A stretch of DNA of 64,000 nt from Polynucleobacter sp. 86C-FISCH. GTDB taxonomy: Bacteria; Pseudomonadota; Gammaproteobacteria; Burkholderiales; Burkholderiaceae. The DNA is taken from assembly GCF_018882415.1 (NCBI RefSeq), contig NZ_JACVOL010000001.1, positions 310,001 to 374,000 of the forward strand, given 5' to 3'. Made by a program: the position numbers and the translations under genes. Every line of letters starts with the position of its first letter. The first letter of the stretch is position 1. Positions 26,281-34,662 of the stretch are shown piece by piece. The notes under the pieces are model-generated. The model worked only from the letters and a program-made list of their open reading frames with translations, was not told where the DNA came from and did no database searches.

Positions 26281-28182
26281 CTATCGCTCATTGCCCTTAT
26301 CTTTTTTACCGCGTGAGCCTCCTAAACTGACTGCAGGGGTCGTGTTTCGCGGGGGTTTTTGAGCTGGATACTGACTGGCTTGTCTTTCATTACTTACGAC
26401 CGATGCCAGATCCTTATCTAAAACAGTGATGCCCAGACGTGTTGCTGCTCTAGCAGCCTGTTCACGAAATGCACCACTTCCAGTTAACGTGATCCTGCCA
26501 CCGTATTTCTGAGCGGCTACCTTTAGAGCTGCGTCCAAGCCCGCACCAGTCTTAATATGAACCTCGATGCGAGGCCCCGTATCGGTAAATTGTTTTTGGC
26601 CGGTTTGATTGCGATAGGTAATTCTTCTGCAACGAGCATCTACTTCTGCGTGAAGTTGAGATAGATCCATCTTTTTAAACACACCCTGCTCTTGCCCTTC
26701 AATGGCAGACTCTTTTAGTTTTTTCTCTCTTTGCTCACGATAAATAATTCCACGCAATGCCGACTGGGCGGCCGCATCTCCACTTAGCGCCTCCGTCTCT
26801 AGCCAGTTGCGCAAGACTTGATTGCGGGAGACATGGGCTGTTAAAGCCTTGCGCTCAGCTGCCTGTCTGGACAATAAGGCTTCACGCTCTTTAGCGGCCT
26901 CAAATGCAAACAACGACAAGGCAATTCCAACATCTCTTCCTTTTGATTTTGCGATGAGTCGCGCCGCTTGTCGGCGATCCTTTAAGCTAACGCGCAGAGC
27001 ATTCTTTTCTAAGGCGTGTGCTTCGCGCATCTCGGTACGCAAGCTTATACGAGTTGCCTTCTTTTGGGCTTGATCAAGTTCAAATCTTTCCATCAAAATC
27101 AATCTGGCGTCGGCTCTTGCCTTAACCTTTTCCGCCCTAATATCAGCGCCCACGTCAAACGGGGCCGCCTGACCATTAAACAAAACAGGTCCTTTGTCAA
27201 ACAAATGACCTCTTTTGTCAATCAAGTAAGCATTAGTTTCCAACTTCAGCGCAGAATTGCTTGGCTCATAAGGACCAAGCGCTTTCTCTAAAGCTGCTTT
27301 GGTTGCAAACCGCCCCAGCTGCGAAGCTTTGGCGGCTAGTTCAGATCCATCTTCAGCCAAGCCAATAACGATCATGCCGCTACCTTTTGGAGTGATTCTC
27401 AATCCCTGGGTGGCCAAACACTCATGAACCATTTGCCAGTTAGGATGGTCTTGGTTTAGCAACTGCTTTAAAAACATTGACGGGGAGCCCGCAACCCATC
27501 TTTGAAAAGAATCATCCCCAGAGTTTTTCTCAGACCGAATCGCAGCCTGAGTAAGTCCTGAACCATCAGAAACTAGATTGGCATCTTGTAACAAGCCTCT
27601 AGCCCTACGCTCTTTACGGCTCATTCTGACAATTTCTGTCTTGCCTTCAACTTCTAAGGCAATCCAAGGGCCATTACTGTGAGACCAGCCCTGCTCAATC
27701 TCAAGCTCCCGCATCGCTTTATCCAGCTTAAGGTAATCCCAGGCTGGGACATGGACAAGCTGAAAATCCTCGGAACGAACCCTATTAATCACTAAATGGA
27801 CGTGATCATTGTCGGTGTCTCGATGAATAGCCCACACTGCATCGCACTCTTGCATACCTAGGGCCTGCATGACGTGCTTGCAAGCATTTTGAACATGCTC
27901 AGCATCCGGGTGCTCCCCTTCTTGCCAATTGAGAGCAACATGATAAAAAGGGTTGGAGCGGATTCCATGGTTATTCGAAACCATGGAATCCCATAACTCA
28001 GCCACGTCTTTTCGGTCTTGTGCGGTGATCAGATTGGCATCGAGATTGATCGCCCCCATCTCTGGAGTGCCAAATTGAATAAGCTCATTCGCCTGATCAG
28101 CCCCATCCCTGCCCAAATAGGCTAGAACCTTTTGGGCTGAAACTACCCCGCCTTTAGAAAGTCCGATAACTTTAGCCAACAT
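26281..28182 (-). CDS. traI: MOBP relaxase (TraI/VirD2-like) with LPD7-type C terminus
   Basis: 633-aa relaxase that nicks oriT and pilots the DNA into the recipient. Start ATG 28182 (MLAKVIGLSKGG) has AGGA 8 nt upstream. Tyr22 (KVLAYLGRD) stands where the RP4 TraI nucleophile Tyr22 is. The metal-binding triad is H120-x-D122-(4)-H127-x-H129 in HRDTDNDHVHL. After a basic coiled region (residues about 360-470), the tail holds EVHIKTGAGLDAALKVAAQKYGG, typical of the LPD7 domain. It overlaps the accessory gene upstream by 11 nt, as traJ and traI do in IncP relatives. Confidence 0.93.
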   Translation of the reverse strand: MLAKVIGLSKGGVVSAQKVLAYLGRDGADQANELIQFGTPEMGAINLDANLITAQDRKDVAELWDSMVSNNHGIRSNPFYHVALNWQEGEHPDAEHVQNACKHVMQALGMQECDAVWAIHRDTDNDHVHLVINRVRSEDFQLVHVPAWDYLKLDKAMRELEIEQGWSHSNGPWIALEVEGKTEIVRMSRKERRARGLLQDANLVSDGSGLTQAAIRSEKNSGDDSFQRWVAGSPSMFLKQLLNQDHPNWQMVHECLATQGLRITPKGSGMIVIGLAEDGSELAAKASQLGRFATKAALEKALGPYEPSNSALKLETNAYLIDKRGHLFDKGPVLFNGQAAPFDVGADIRAEKVKARADARLILMERFELDQAQKKATRISLRTEMREAHALEKNALRVSLKDRRQAARLIAKSKGRDVGIALSLFAFEAAKEREALLSRQAAERKALTAHVSRNQVLRNWLETEALSGDAAAQSALRGIIYREQREKKLKESAIEGQEQGVFKKMDLSQLHAEVDARCRRITYRNQTGQKQFTDTGPRIEVHIKTGAGLDAALKVAAQKYGGRITLTGSGAFREQAARAATRLGITVLDKDLASVVSNERQASQYPAQKPPRNTTPAVSLGGSRGKKDKGNER

Positions 28183-28540
28183 CGGACCGATCCTGATCAC
28201 CCTTAAAACCTTTGCCATCTAAATTCTTAGCAACGCCTAAGAGGGTATGCATTGCCGACCAATATTGGCGCTTTTCACTTGTCGTCCAATTGGAATCCTT
28301 TGGATACAAATGCTTGAGCATTGATCCAATGCGCCTTAATTCAGCGGCAGCCTGCTGGTCTGTTTTTGATGGAACCTGCAAACCCAGTGCACAGTTTCTC
28401 AAAAAAACAGATGGTGCTAGCCCAGCCTTGGCGCTGGTTTTAACGATGGCTGCGGCTGCTGCCTCAGTAAACCGCACTGTTACTCGCTTCACTTTGTTTT
28501 TCTTGGCGTGAATTTTTTTGTCTGTAACTTGCTTTTTCAT
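28172..28540 (-). CDS. Relaxosome accessory protein (TraJ/MobC-like)
   Basis: 122-aa basic protein. The ribbon-helix-helix-like part KRVTVRFTEAAAAAIVKTSAKAG is followed by SVFLRNCALG, then QQAAELRRIGSMLKHL as in MobC/TraJ proteins that bind beside nic and recruit the relaxase. An earlier ATG at 28564 exists, but ATG 28540 has AAGGTG 6 nt upstream. First gene leftward from the presumed oriT. Confidence 0.85.
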   Translation of the reverse strand: MKKQVTDKKIHAKKNKVKRVTVRFTEAAAAAIVKTSAKAGLAPSVFLRNCALGLQVPSKTDQQAAAELRRIGSMLKHLYPKDSNWTTSEKRQYWSAMHTLLGVAKNLDGKGFKGDQDRSDVG

Positions 28541-28563
28541 GGGCATCACCTTGTTGGTTGTCA

Positions 28564-28591
28564 TACCCTAAATGCGCAAACCATTCACCCC
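28564..28591 (-). promoter_or_regulatory. ICE promoter-operator copy 5, left side of oriT
   Basis: Minus-strand GGGGTGAATGGTTTGCGCATTTAG followed by GGTATGAC. It is the mirror image of the copy at 28945-28974 (AATGGTTTGCGCATTTAGGGTATGA in both), so the oriT region is framed by a large inverted repeat that fires outward both ways. Confidence 0.75.
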
Positions 28592-28944
28592 CTTTGCGGT
28601 AAATAGATTTTTTTTTGGGAGCCATTCGGCTAAAAACGTCCGTGCAGCGTCCGAAATCCCAAACGAATGTAATTCGTACAAGGTATGGGTTTGTCTGCCA
28701 TTCCGTACGTAGCTCGGACGCTACGCTGCCGATCTTCTACGAAATGTGGACAAACCCCCTTGGTCAGGCTACGCCCGACACCCATCTTTCACCATGAAAA
28801 ATAATATTTTTCATCCAAACCATTCCTGTAAATGGTTTTGGTTCCAGAGAACTGCGCCGCGCTTCGCTTGTTGCAGTTTGAAAAACCCTAAAACTCCCAA
28901 CTTAAAGCGCAAATTAGCCAACCCCAAAAAAACCAAAAGCAAGA
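28592..28944. other. Candidate origin of transfer (oriT)
   Basis: A 353-bp non-coding stretch between the divergent accessory/relaxase and TraK-like genes, the same place as RP4 oriT between traJ and traK. It contains inverted repeats: ACGAAT-GTA-ATTCGT (28662-28676 area), GTAGC-TCGGAC-GCTAC (28710-28725 area) and AAACCATT-CCTGTA-AATGGTTT (28817-28838 area). On the minus strand GGGTGTCGGGCGTAGCCTG (28766-28785 area) resembles, from memory, a segment of ColE1-type oriT regions. No exact RP4-style ATCCTG nick site is present; ATTCCTGT in the last hairpin is the nearest. Confidence 0.7.
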
Positions 28945-28974
28945 GGGTGAATGGTTTGCGCATTTAGGGTATGA
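28945..28974 (+). promoter_or_regulatory. ICE promoter-operator copy 6, right side of oriT (plus strand)
   Basis: GGGTGAATGGTTTGCGCATTTAGG then TATGAC. This is the only copy that faces the plus strand; it lies 25 bp before the TraK-like gene. Confidence 0.75.
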
Positions 28975-28998
28975 CCAATGTGTAGCTAGGAGTTTTAG

Positions 28999-29589
28999 AT
29001 GGAAAAACAAAACGACGACGATCAAATTCAATTAACTCCAGAAGAACATGCGAGACAAACCCGCTCATGGCAGGCCGGAGACATTGCTTTAGTCAAACTA
29101 TCAGTTGCCATGCGCAAAGCGAGGGAAGCCAAAACTAACCGTGAATTGGCTAGGGCTAGGATATCCATTCAAGAAACCCTGATCCGCGGGATGATTGCCG
29201 AAGGAGCTCAATGGGCAGTGGTTTTAGAGCACCTTGAAAAAGCAATGCCAGAGATTCCTTCCGGGGACTTGTTTAAGGCTTTAGAGGCTCTAAGAAAACG
29301 CATCCTGAGGGAGCGCCAAAAGACTGAGGAGGAATTGGAGCAAAAGCCACCTGGCACTATCACTCAAAAGCCTAAATCAGAACCCCTTCGCGACCCAAAA
29401 ACTATCGATTTCATAAATGGTAGGTCAGATGACCCCCGAAAGGAGCCCGATAAACCCGCGCTAATGGGGGAGGGTACTGTAGCCGGCGGTTCAGATCGCC
29501 AACCAGGCGAAAGCACAGCCGACTATGAACTTCGCAAAAGCCTTGAACCTGATCCAAAGGGGCGTCAACGTTTTATTGGCGAACACTAA
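28999..29589 (+). CDS. TraK/StbA-position protein, oriT-side
   Basis: 196 aa, highly charged. The helical N-terminal half (ALVKLSVAMRKAREAKTNRELARARISIQETL) carries a helix-turn-helix-like region (IAEGAQWAVVLEHLEKAMPEIP), and the tail is disordered. By position (first gene facing away from oriT, followed by a ParA-like ATPase) it corresponds to RP4 TraK or R388 StbA, which bind oriT DNA. Sequence similarity to either was not verified. AGGAG precedes the ATG. Confidence 0.6.
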   Translation: MEKQNDDDQIQLTPEEHARQTRSWQAGDIALVKLSVAMRKAREAKTNRELARARISIQETLIRGMIAEGAQWAVVLEHLEKAMPEIPSGDLFKALEALRKRILRERQKTEEELEQKPPGTITQKPKSEPLRDPKTIDFINGRSDDPRKEPDKPALMGEGTVAGGSDRQPGESTADYELRKSLEPDPKGRQRFIGEH

Positions 29590-29614
29590 TTACTAATCTT
29601 ACAAAGGAATCAAA

Positions 29615-29965
29615 ATGAAAGCTGCAATATTTGTTACACCAATCCTTACTTTACTTTTAAATGCGGGGCTGGCGCAGGCTAATGAACCTATCTTGGTCCA
29701 GGATGGCAGCCAAGTGAGAGTCTCAAATGAGAGCATCAATCGTCTTTTAACCCCCTTCAAAAATGTTGGTGTTATTTGCGACGATAACCAAGCAATGGTT
29801 ACGCCAAAGGACTCCGTGGTATTTTTCAGGCTAAAAAATGACAGGCGGGCTTTGATTTATGTGTTCGACAAAACACAACCAATACCAGCCAGCGGTGGAA
29901 TTGGGATCGAATTAATCCCCGCACCAATCAGCGCCGTAACTCTCGCAGTGAAACCAAACCAATAA
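29615..29965 (+). CDS. Exported protein of unknown function, TraK(F)/secretin-domain-like
   Basis: 116 aa. A clear signal peptide (AIFVTPILTLLLNAGLAQA) leaves a mature 90-aa beta-rich protein (EPILVQDGSQVRVSNESINRLLTPF). The opening V-x-x-E-x-I-N-R-L pattern is reminiscent of the start of F-type TraK-like periplasmic proteins, but the match is weak. Good ribosome binding site (AAAGGAA). It lies between the TraK-like and ATPase genes with short spacers. Confidence 0.55.
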   Translation: MKAAIFVTPILTLLLNAGLAQANEPILVQDGSQVRVSNESINRLLTPFKNVGVICDDNQAMVTPKDSVVFFRLKNDRRALIYVFDKTQPIPASGGIGIELIPAPISAVTLAVKPNQ

Positions 29966-29983
29966 TTTAATAGGAATAAAAAA

Positions 29984-30742
29984 ATGCTTAAAACATACAT
30001 TATCGATGGCGATAAAGGTGGCGTTGGGAAAAGCTTGGCCGCTAGGGCTTTAGTACATCACTTCATAAGCAAACCCGAGGGTGAACGTCCCAAGGTTGCG
30101 GTTTATGATGCAGATCTTAGCAATCCAGATGTTTGCGGTGACGGGGGTCTTACAACCGATGCGTCTTTGGGGATCATCGCCGCAAACTTAATTGACTTAT
30201 CCACCGAGAATGGTTGGATTGAGTTCGCCGGCCTAGTCTCCAAGCTCACAGCTGCAGCACAAACCACTGAAGTGCGCTGCATTGTGAATATGCCAGCGCA
30301 AATTGGAACAAGGGCGTTTGATGGCTCTATTCCCATTGTTAATGAGGTTTTGCGGGAAGCCAACGCAATTCCTGTTTGGTTACTAAGTCGCACTCAAGAA
30401 AGCCTCAGATCACTCGCATATCGAATTCGCAACATGCCATCTAGATATGAGCAAGGCCTCGTCATTAAAAATCTTTTCTTTGGCTCCACGGACAAATTCA
30501 TGTTATGGGAAAAAGATGAGTTGCATGATCTTGTAACCGGTGGTGGATGGCTGGAAACTGAACTGCCTGAGCTTAATGATTCATTGACAGTAATGATCGG
30601 CCGGAGGCCATTTCATGAAGTACTTTACAAAGGCCTTAATGGCAGACCATTGGAGCTGGGATACCGCCTCGCTTTGCAATCGTGGCTTGAAAGGGCGGCG
30701 GCATCAACAGCAGTAGTTGATCAACTCGAAAAAACGGAATAA
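29984..30742 (+). CDS. ParA/MinD-like ATPase (TraL/StbB-like)
   Basis: 252-aa P-loop ATPase with the deviant Walker A GDKGGVGKSLAAR and the switch aspartates VAYDADLSNPD-like (AVYDADLSNPDVCG). IVNMPAQIG follows in the place of Walker B. RP4 TraL and R388 StbB hold the same place next to oriT; StbB positions plasmid DNA for conjugation. A partition-like or DNA-positioning role is inferred. It starts 19 nt after the previous gene. Confidence 0.75.
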   Translation: MLKTYIIDGDKGGVGKSLAARALVHHFISKPEGERPKVAVYDADLSNPDVCGDGGLTTDASLGIIAANLIDLSTENGWIEFAGLVSKLTAAAQTTEVRCIVNMPAQIGTRAFDGSIPIVNEVLREANAIPVWLLSRTQESLRSLAYRIRNMPSRYEQGLVIKNLFFGSTDKFMLWEKDELHDLVTGGGWLETELPELNDSLTVMIGRRPFHEVLYKGLNGRPLELGYRLALQSWLERAAASTAVVDQLEKTE

Positions 30743-30751
30743 GGGGGGTGT

Positions 30752-31204
30752 ATGGCTTATCCAATCGCTGAAAAGATATTTGAGCGCTGCCTTGGCGCTC
30801 CACTCAATACGGGGCAAGAGGTTGAAGTTCGGGAATTGCTTAAGGCGATGAATGATGCTGGCTGGCCGGTTGAGGAGCCCACATCAGCAGCCCTGATTTC
30901 AATAGTTGCCTTCTTTTATGCAAGAGCACCAAACCCCGTAGATACGGCTATAGCAATGCAACAAATGACCAATGTTTTAGAGGAAACTACTCGCAAAGTA
31001 CTGCAAGAGCAAATTAAACCAGTCATTCATCTTGATTTTTTAGAGACCTTTAAGAAGACCTTTTTAACAGCGCTTACTGCCGCTATTTCTAGAACCTCAT
31101 TAATCGTGGTTGGGGTACTGATTGCGCTTACTGCATACGGCACACATCAACTAGATGCTAAGTATTTTCTAAATCAAACGATCACACCTGTGAACCTACG
31201 TTAA
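30752..31204 (+). CDS. TraM/StbC-position membrane protein
   Basis: 150 aa. The soluble helical N terminus includes LLKAMNDAGWPVEEPTSAALI and a coiled stretch (NVLEETTRKVLQEQI). One C-terminal membrane helix follows (TSLIVVGVLIALTAYGT). Third gene after oriT, 9 nt after the ATPase, as RP4 traM and R388 stbC are. It may anchor the ATPase to the membrane. Family not confirmed. Confidence 0.6.
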   Translation: MAYPIAEKIFERCLGAPLNTGQEVEVRELLKAMNDAGWPVEEPTSAALISIVAFFYARAPNPVDTAIAMQQMTNVLEETTRKVLQEQIKPVIHLDFLETFKKTFLTALTAAISRTSLIVVGVLIALTAYGTHQLDAKYFLNQTITPVNLR

Positions 31205-31255
31205 AAATCTGTGAATTTGTGAATTCCAAAGGTAATTTCTAATGATCAAGCAGTT

Positions 31256-31831
31256 TTACTTTTCATACTCTCTAAAACGCCTATAAACATATAGGACATT
31301 ATTTACATAAGCCTGTGTCTCTGGATATGGTGGAATTCCACCATATTTCCTCACTGCGCCTGGTCCAGCATTGTAGGCAGCAATTGCCAATGGCCAATTT
31401 TTAAACGTGTACCATTGCGCAGCCAAATAATGAGCACCTGTAGCAAGACTTTGCCTTGAATCCCAAAGATTATCGGGATGCTGACCTAAGCTCATGGCTG
31501 TACTTGGAATCACTTGAGTAAGGCCCCTAGCACCAGCCCTACTGAGCGCTTGAGGGTTGTATGCAGATTCCACTGCGACTAGTGCTTTTAACAGGGCTGG
31601 CTCCATTTTTTCCTGGAGTGCTGCCTGAGTGATTAATGGCTCGATTGCCCAGTAGCGACCGACAATTTGATTGCAGCCGTTACCCCGAAAACGAGAGTCA
31701 CTTTGTAGGCAACGCACCAACCCCTCTATTCCAGAAGTTTGAGCATGGACGACTGATGAACCAATTGGAACTGTAGCCACCAAAATTATGGCCAATATTG
31801 CCGCCCTTGCAAATAAAGTTATTTGTTTCAT
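31256..31831 (-). CDS. Lytic transglycosylase (SLT, PilT/VirB1-like)
   Basis: 191-aa periplasmic murein hydrolase. A signal peptide (LFARAAILAIILVATVPIG) is followed by the SLT domain: ALLKALVAVESAYNPQALSRAGARGLTQVIPSTA holds the catalytic glutamate (AVESAYNP), and YLAAQWYTFKNWPLAIAAYNAGPGAV the late motif. Start ATG 31831 is chosen; an upstream GTG lies in the operator element. It can serve pilus assembly (R64 PilT is of this class) or DNA transfer. A second one is encoded at 50356. Confidence 0.88.
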   Translation of the reverse strand: MKQITLFARAAILAIILVATVPIGSSVVHAQTSGIEGLVRCLQSDSRFRGNGCNQIVGRYWAIEPLITQAALQEKMEPALLKALVAVESAYNPQALSRAGARGLTQVIPSTAMSLGQHPDNLWDSRQSLATGAHYLAAQWYTFKNWPLAIAAYNAGPGAVRKYGGIPPYPETQAYVNNVLYVYRRFREYEK

Positions 31832-31861
31832 GAGTGATTTTTTATTCTTACCAGTAACGCC

Positions 31862-31884
31862 TTTAATGCGCACAGCGTTTACCA
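31862..31884 (-). promoter_or_regulatory. ICE promoter-operator copy 7 (diverged), before the transglycosylase
   Basis: Minus-strand GTGGTAAACGCTGTGCGCATTAAAGG. TGCGCATTAA is kept, while the palindrome is degraded (GTGGTAAACGC), so this copy may bind the regulator poorly. Confidence 0.6.
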
Positions 31885-31955
31885 CAAAAAATCTATGGGG
31901 GCTAAAATTTAGAGCTGGGGTATATCGTAGTTTCCATATAACCCTAAGGTGAAAA

Positions 31956-33101
31956 ATGAAGATAGTAAAGAATTCAACCCTTGCGCTTGCTCTTGCGCAT
32001 TACAAACAAAAAGTATCGATCTTAAAAAAGGGTTACGAACAAGAGCGATACAGATTAAAGAAAATTTCTGATTCGTTCCTAGGAAATAAAAAGGTTAGCA
32101 CCGTTACCAGTGTTGATATCGCCACTTACCGAGATCAAAGACTACAAGCCATAAATGAGCGCACCATGAAACCGATTTCTGCGGCGACAGTGCGACTTGA
32201 GCTATCGCTTCTATCTAATTTTTTTGATATTGCAAAAATTGAATGGGGATTATGTAACAGCAACCCCGTAGTGAAAGTTCGCAAACCAAAAGCTCCACCG
32301 GGCCGTGATCGCCGACTTACCACAAGAGAAGACCGGCAAATTCTACGGTACTGCTTTGGGCATACTAACAAAGAATTTTATTCAATTGTTGTTATTGCTT
32401 TAGAAACCGCCATGCGGCAAGGCGAAATACTAGGATTGCATTGGGAAAATATTAACCTTAGGTCCAGAATTGCCCATCTTCCGGAAACAAAAAATGGCAG
32501 TAAGCGCGATGTGCCCCTCTCCATAAAGGCTCGGGATGCGTTGATAAGGTTAGGTCCCAAACCAAAAGGCAAGGTTTTTACTTACACTTCAAATGGGCTT
32601 AAGTCCACATGGAGATTTATGATTCAAAAACTAAAGATTGTGGATCCTCCGCATTTTCATGATCTACGACATGAGGCCGTTAGTCGGCTTTTTGAATTGG
32701 GTACTTTTGACATAATGGAGGTGGCGGCAATTAGTGGCCATAAAAGCTTATCAATGCTTAAGCGCTACACTCATTTAAAAGCGGCTAGACTTGTTAAAAA
32801 ACTGGAAGGCATCAAACACAAAGGCAAGCAAGCAATTCTGGACTGTTTAGTTCCATATCCAGCAACTCTTCATAATACGAAGGATTGGTTTCAAATTAAG
32901 TTGCTAGATTTTGATAATTTAGTTGCGAGGGGATCCTGCAAGGAGACGGCAATTGAAAACGCTCAAAACACATTATTGCGGTTCATTTTGCAGTCAATGA
33001 GGGCGTCAAAAAAGATACCTCTACCGGATCAATATCTAGAATTGGTGAACGAAAAGAACATTATTATGATTGATCCATTGGGTGCCAGCTACACCGATTG
33101 A
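31956..33101 (+). CDS. rci: Shufflon-specific tyrosine recombinase (Rci-like)
   Basis: 381 aa, nearly the size I recall for R64 Rci (384). Core-binding domain residues about 10-110, catalytic domain with Arg in ETAMRQGEILGL, the H-x-x-R box FHDLRHEAVSRL, His in ISGHKSLSML and the nucleophile Tyr in KRYTHLK. A C-terminal extension of about 100 residues (from KQAILDCL) lies beyond the usual end of such integrases; R64 Rci also has a C-terminal extension needed for inversion. It sits directly beside seven inverted/direct copies of the sfx-like site and converges on pilV, as rci does in R64. Confidence 0.9.
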   Translation: MKIVKNSTLALALAHYKQKVSILKKGYEQERYRLKKISDSFLGNKKVSTVTSVDIATYRDQRLQAINERTMKPISAATVRLELSLLSNFFDIAKIEWGLCNSNPVVKVRKPKAPPGRDRRLTTREDRQILRYCFGHTNKEFYSIVVIALETAMRQGEILGLHWENINLRSRIAHLPETKNGSKRDVPLSIKARDALIRLGPKPKGKVFTYTSNGLKSTWRFMIQKLKIVDPPHFHDLRHEAVSRLFELGTFDIMEVAAISGHKSLSMLKRYTHLKAARLVKKLEGIKHKGKQAILDCLVPYPATLHNTKDWFQIKLLDFDNLVARGSCKETAIENAQNTLLRFILQSMRASKKIPLPDQYLELVNEKNIIMIDPLGASYTD

Positions 33102-33135
33102 TACAATATTTTTGAGAAAGAATGAACTAAATAAT

Positions 33136-33167
33136 GATCTAACCCCCCGATAACCTTGGGTTAGATC
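33136..33167. terminator. Hairpin between rci and the shufflon
   Basis: GATCTAACCC and GGGTTAGATC form a perfect 10-bp stem with a 12-nt loop, 35 nt after the rci stop. No U-run follows. It may end rci transcription or stop read-through from the shufflon. Confidence 0.5.
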
Positions 33168-33209
33168 GTGAAGGTTAGTGTGTGATGAGTTTATAAACCA
33201 CTCTTTTTT

Positions 33210-33533
33210 TGCCAATCCGGGGTGTGGAAAAAACAATTTAATGGAACTCTTAGAAGAGTTCAGGGAGAGGTTGGTAATTTGGCTGGTGATGGAAGTTTTG
33301 CCGCATGTAACGACGATGAAGTTGTAGTTGGAGGAGGTGGGTATTGCACCCCGTGGAACCCAGGAAATCCAAATCTTTACCCAACTCTTATTGCAAGTTG
33401 GCCAGCTTACGTAGGCGAAACAATTTGGTTTTCTGGAATTACTGCTACCAAGAATGGATGGGTTGCGGATTGCAATGGACAGCCTCCAAATGGCGGCATT
33501 GCGGTGGCCTATGTTGCCTGCATGAAACCATGA
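33210..33533 (+). CDS. Silent pilV tail cassette 1 (107 aa, no own start)
   Basis: Reads C-Q-S-G-V-W-K from site 1 to TGA. The cassette has several Cys and Gly residues (GGGGYCTPWNPG, VADCNGQPPNGG, VAYVACMKP) and resembles a disulfide-bonded lectin-like tip domain. It has no start codon or ribosome binding site and becomes translated only when joined to pilV. Confidence 0.8.
   Translation, partial: CQSGVWKKQFNGTLRRVQGEVGNLAGDGSFAACNDDEVVVGGGGYCTPWNPGNPNLYPTLIASWPAYVGETIWFSGITATKNGWVADCNGQPPNGGIAVAYVACMKP
33211..33227 (+). repeat. Shufflon site 1 (sfx-like)
   Basis: GCCAATCCGGGGTGTGG, plus orientation. Outer boundary of the shufflon, 44 nt after the rci-side hairpin. Confidence 0.9.
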
Positions 33534-33534
33534 T

Positions 33535-33873
33535 TGCCAATCCGGAGTGTGGAAGGGTGGGTCTAGTAAAGTTACTTATGTTTATAAGGGTTTGACATAC
33601 GCTGGATCTGCTAGTCTTATAAATAATTACGGCACCAGCTTATTTGTTGTGGCTTCTGGCGGCCATCAAAACCATTATTGCGGTAACAATAATTATGATT
33701 TAAATGCTTATGTTGATGGGTTATGGGTAAGCGGCGCATCCAACACTTGGCAGGGCGGATATAAAACGACTAGCACTTCTTTTTTGGTGCCGGCAGGATC
33801 GTCTTATACGGTAACTTCGAGCCCATACAATTGCGGGATCGGTCAAATTTTATTAAGTGCCGCGATCTTTTAA
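33535..33873 (+). CDS. Silent pilV tail cassette 2 (112 aa, no own start)
   Basis: Reads from C-Q-S-G-V-W-K-G-G to TAA. The pattern LINNYGTSLFVVASGG, VDGLWVSGAS, FLVPAGSSYTV resembles the tails of cassette 5 and of the currently expressed pilV (VPP/VPAG-x-x-Y motif near the end), so these three form one fold class. Confidence 0.8.
   Translation, partial: CQSGVWKGGSSKVTYVYKGLTYAGSASLINNYGTSLFVVASGGHQNHYCGNNNYDLNAYVDGLWVSGASNTWQGGYKTTSTSFLVPAGSSYTVTSSPYNCGIGQILLSAAIF
33536..33552 (+). repeat. Shufflon site 2 (sfx-like)
   Basis: GCCAATCCGGAGTGTGG, plus orientation, beginning two bases after the TGA of cassette 1. Confidence 0.9.
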
Positions 33874-33881
33874 TCATTAGT

Positions 33882-34121
33882 TGCCAATCCGGGGTCTGGA
33901 AGCCACCACCTTTTAGCTACAGTACCTTAAGCTTTTATCAAGGCTATACAAACCAAACCACCAATATGGGACCTCATCGATTATGTGTTCTTTCCACTGT
34001 TGGAGTAAGGGCCAATTGCGGAAATCAATCAAGCGTGTATTTATCCGGAAATAATTGGTATCTTTTTGAAAGCCAGTGCGGTGATGATGTTTCATGGTCA
34101 GCGGCCACATGTTTTGATTAG
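33882..34121 (+). CDS. Silent pilV tail cassette 3 (79 aa, no own start)
   Basis: Reads C-Q-S-G-V-W-K-P-P-P to TAG. Contains four Cys after the shared motif (HRLCVLST, RANCGNQ, ESQCGDD, SAATCFD), consistent with two disulfides in a compact domain. Confidence 0.8.
   Translation, partial: CQSGVWKPPPFSYSTLSFYQGYTNQTTNMGPHRLCVLSTVGVRANCGNQSSVYLSGNNWYLFESQCGDDVSWSAATCFD
33883..33899 (+). repeat. Shufflon site 3 (sfx-like)
   Basis: GCCAATCCGGGGTCTGG, plus orientation. The only site with C at the variable third position. Confidence 0.9.
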
Positions 34122-34123
34122 CT

Positions 34124-34321
34124 TGCCAATCCGGGGTTTGGAGTAAACAAGGCGGAGAAGATCAAGGGACGGTTTGTGGCTTATCAACAAATAATGGGGG
34201 AACTGGCTCGACCTGCCTGGGCGTTAATACAACCTGGGGTTGTCCTCCAAATTACACCTGGAACGCTTGGCTTATTGGAGGCATTGGCAATGGATTTATG
34301 ACTTATTGCACCCACAATTAG
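34124..34321 (+). CDS. Silent pilV tail cassette 4 (65 aa, no own start)
   Basis: The shortest cassette. Cys-rich (TVCGLST, STCLGVN, WGCPPNYTW, TYCTHN) and Trp/Gly-rich. It is missed by ordinary gene finding because it has no start codon in frame near the site. Confidence 0.78.
   Translation, partial: CQSGVWSKQGGEDQGTVCGLSTNNGGTGSTCLGVNTTWGCPPNYTWNAWLIGGIGNGFMTYCTHN
34125..34141 (+). repeat. Shufflon site 4 (sfx-like)
   Basis: GCCAATCCGGGGTTTGG, plus orientation, right after the TAG of cassette 3. Confidence 0.9.
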
Positions 34322-34335
34322 ATCGAGGCTACTCT

Positions 34336-34656
34336 TGCCAATCCGGGGTGTGGAAAGGAAACTCAGTCAAGGGTCTTGGTTTGGGCGGAGAAACTTGGCA
34401 CGACGTGACAGCTTCAAGGGGATATGGATTAACTTACACGAACAGCCTTAGCTATCCAATTTTGGTTTTGGTTTCTTACACGGCCACAGCAGGTTCAACT
34501 ACATATGCCAATGTAAATGGAGCTACTATCCAATTCAGCGGAGCTCACGCTACAACGGAACGAGACAATCTGTCATTCATAGTTCCCCCAAACTCTACAT
34601 ATAGCGTTACTCGACTCTTCGGCGATTACATCGAAAATTGGTCAGAGCTTTATTGA
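34336..34656 (+). CDS. Silent pilV tail cassette 5 (106 aa, no own start)
   Basis: Closest relative of the expressed tail: both begin KGNSVKGLGLGGETWH and both end with a VPP-x-(A/S)-TY motif and NW-x-ELY. Differences are concentrated in the middle, so the two look like diversified duplicates. Confidence 0.82.
   Translation, partial: CQSGVWKGNSVKGLGLGGETWHDVTASRGYGLTYTNSLSYPILVLVSYTATAGSTTYANVNGATIQFSGAHATTERDNLSFIVPPNSTYSVTRLFGDYIENWSELY
34337..34353 (+). repeat. Shufflon site 5 (sfx-like)
   Basis: GCCAATCCGGGGTGTGG with flanks TCTT and AAAGGAAACTC shared with site 7. Confidence 0.9.
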
Positions 34657-34662
34657 TAATCT

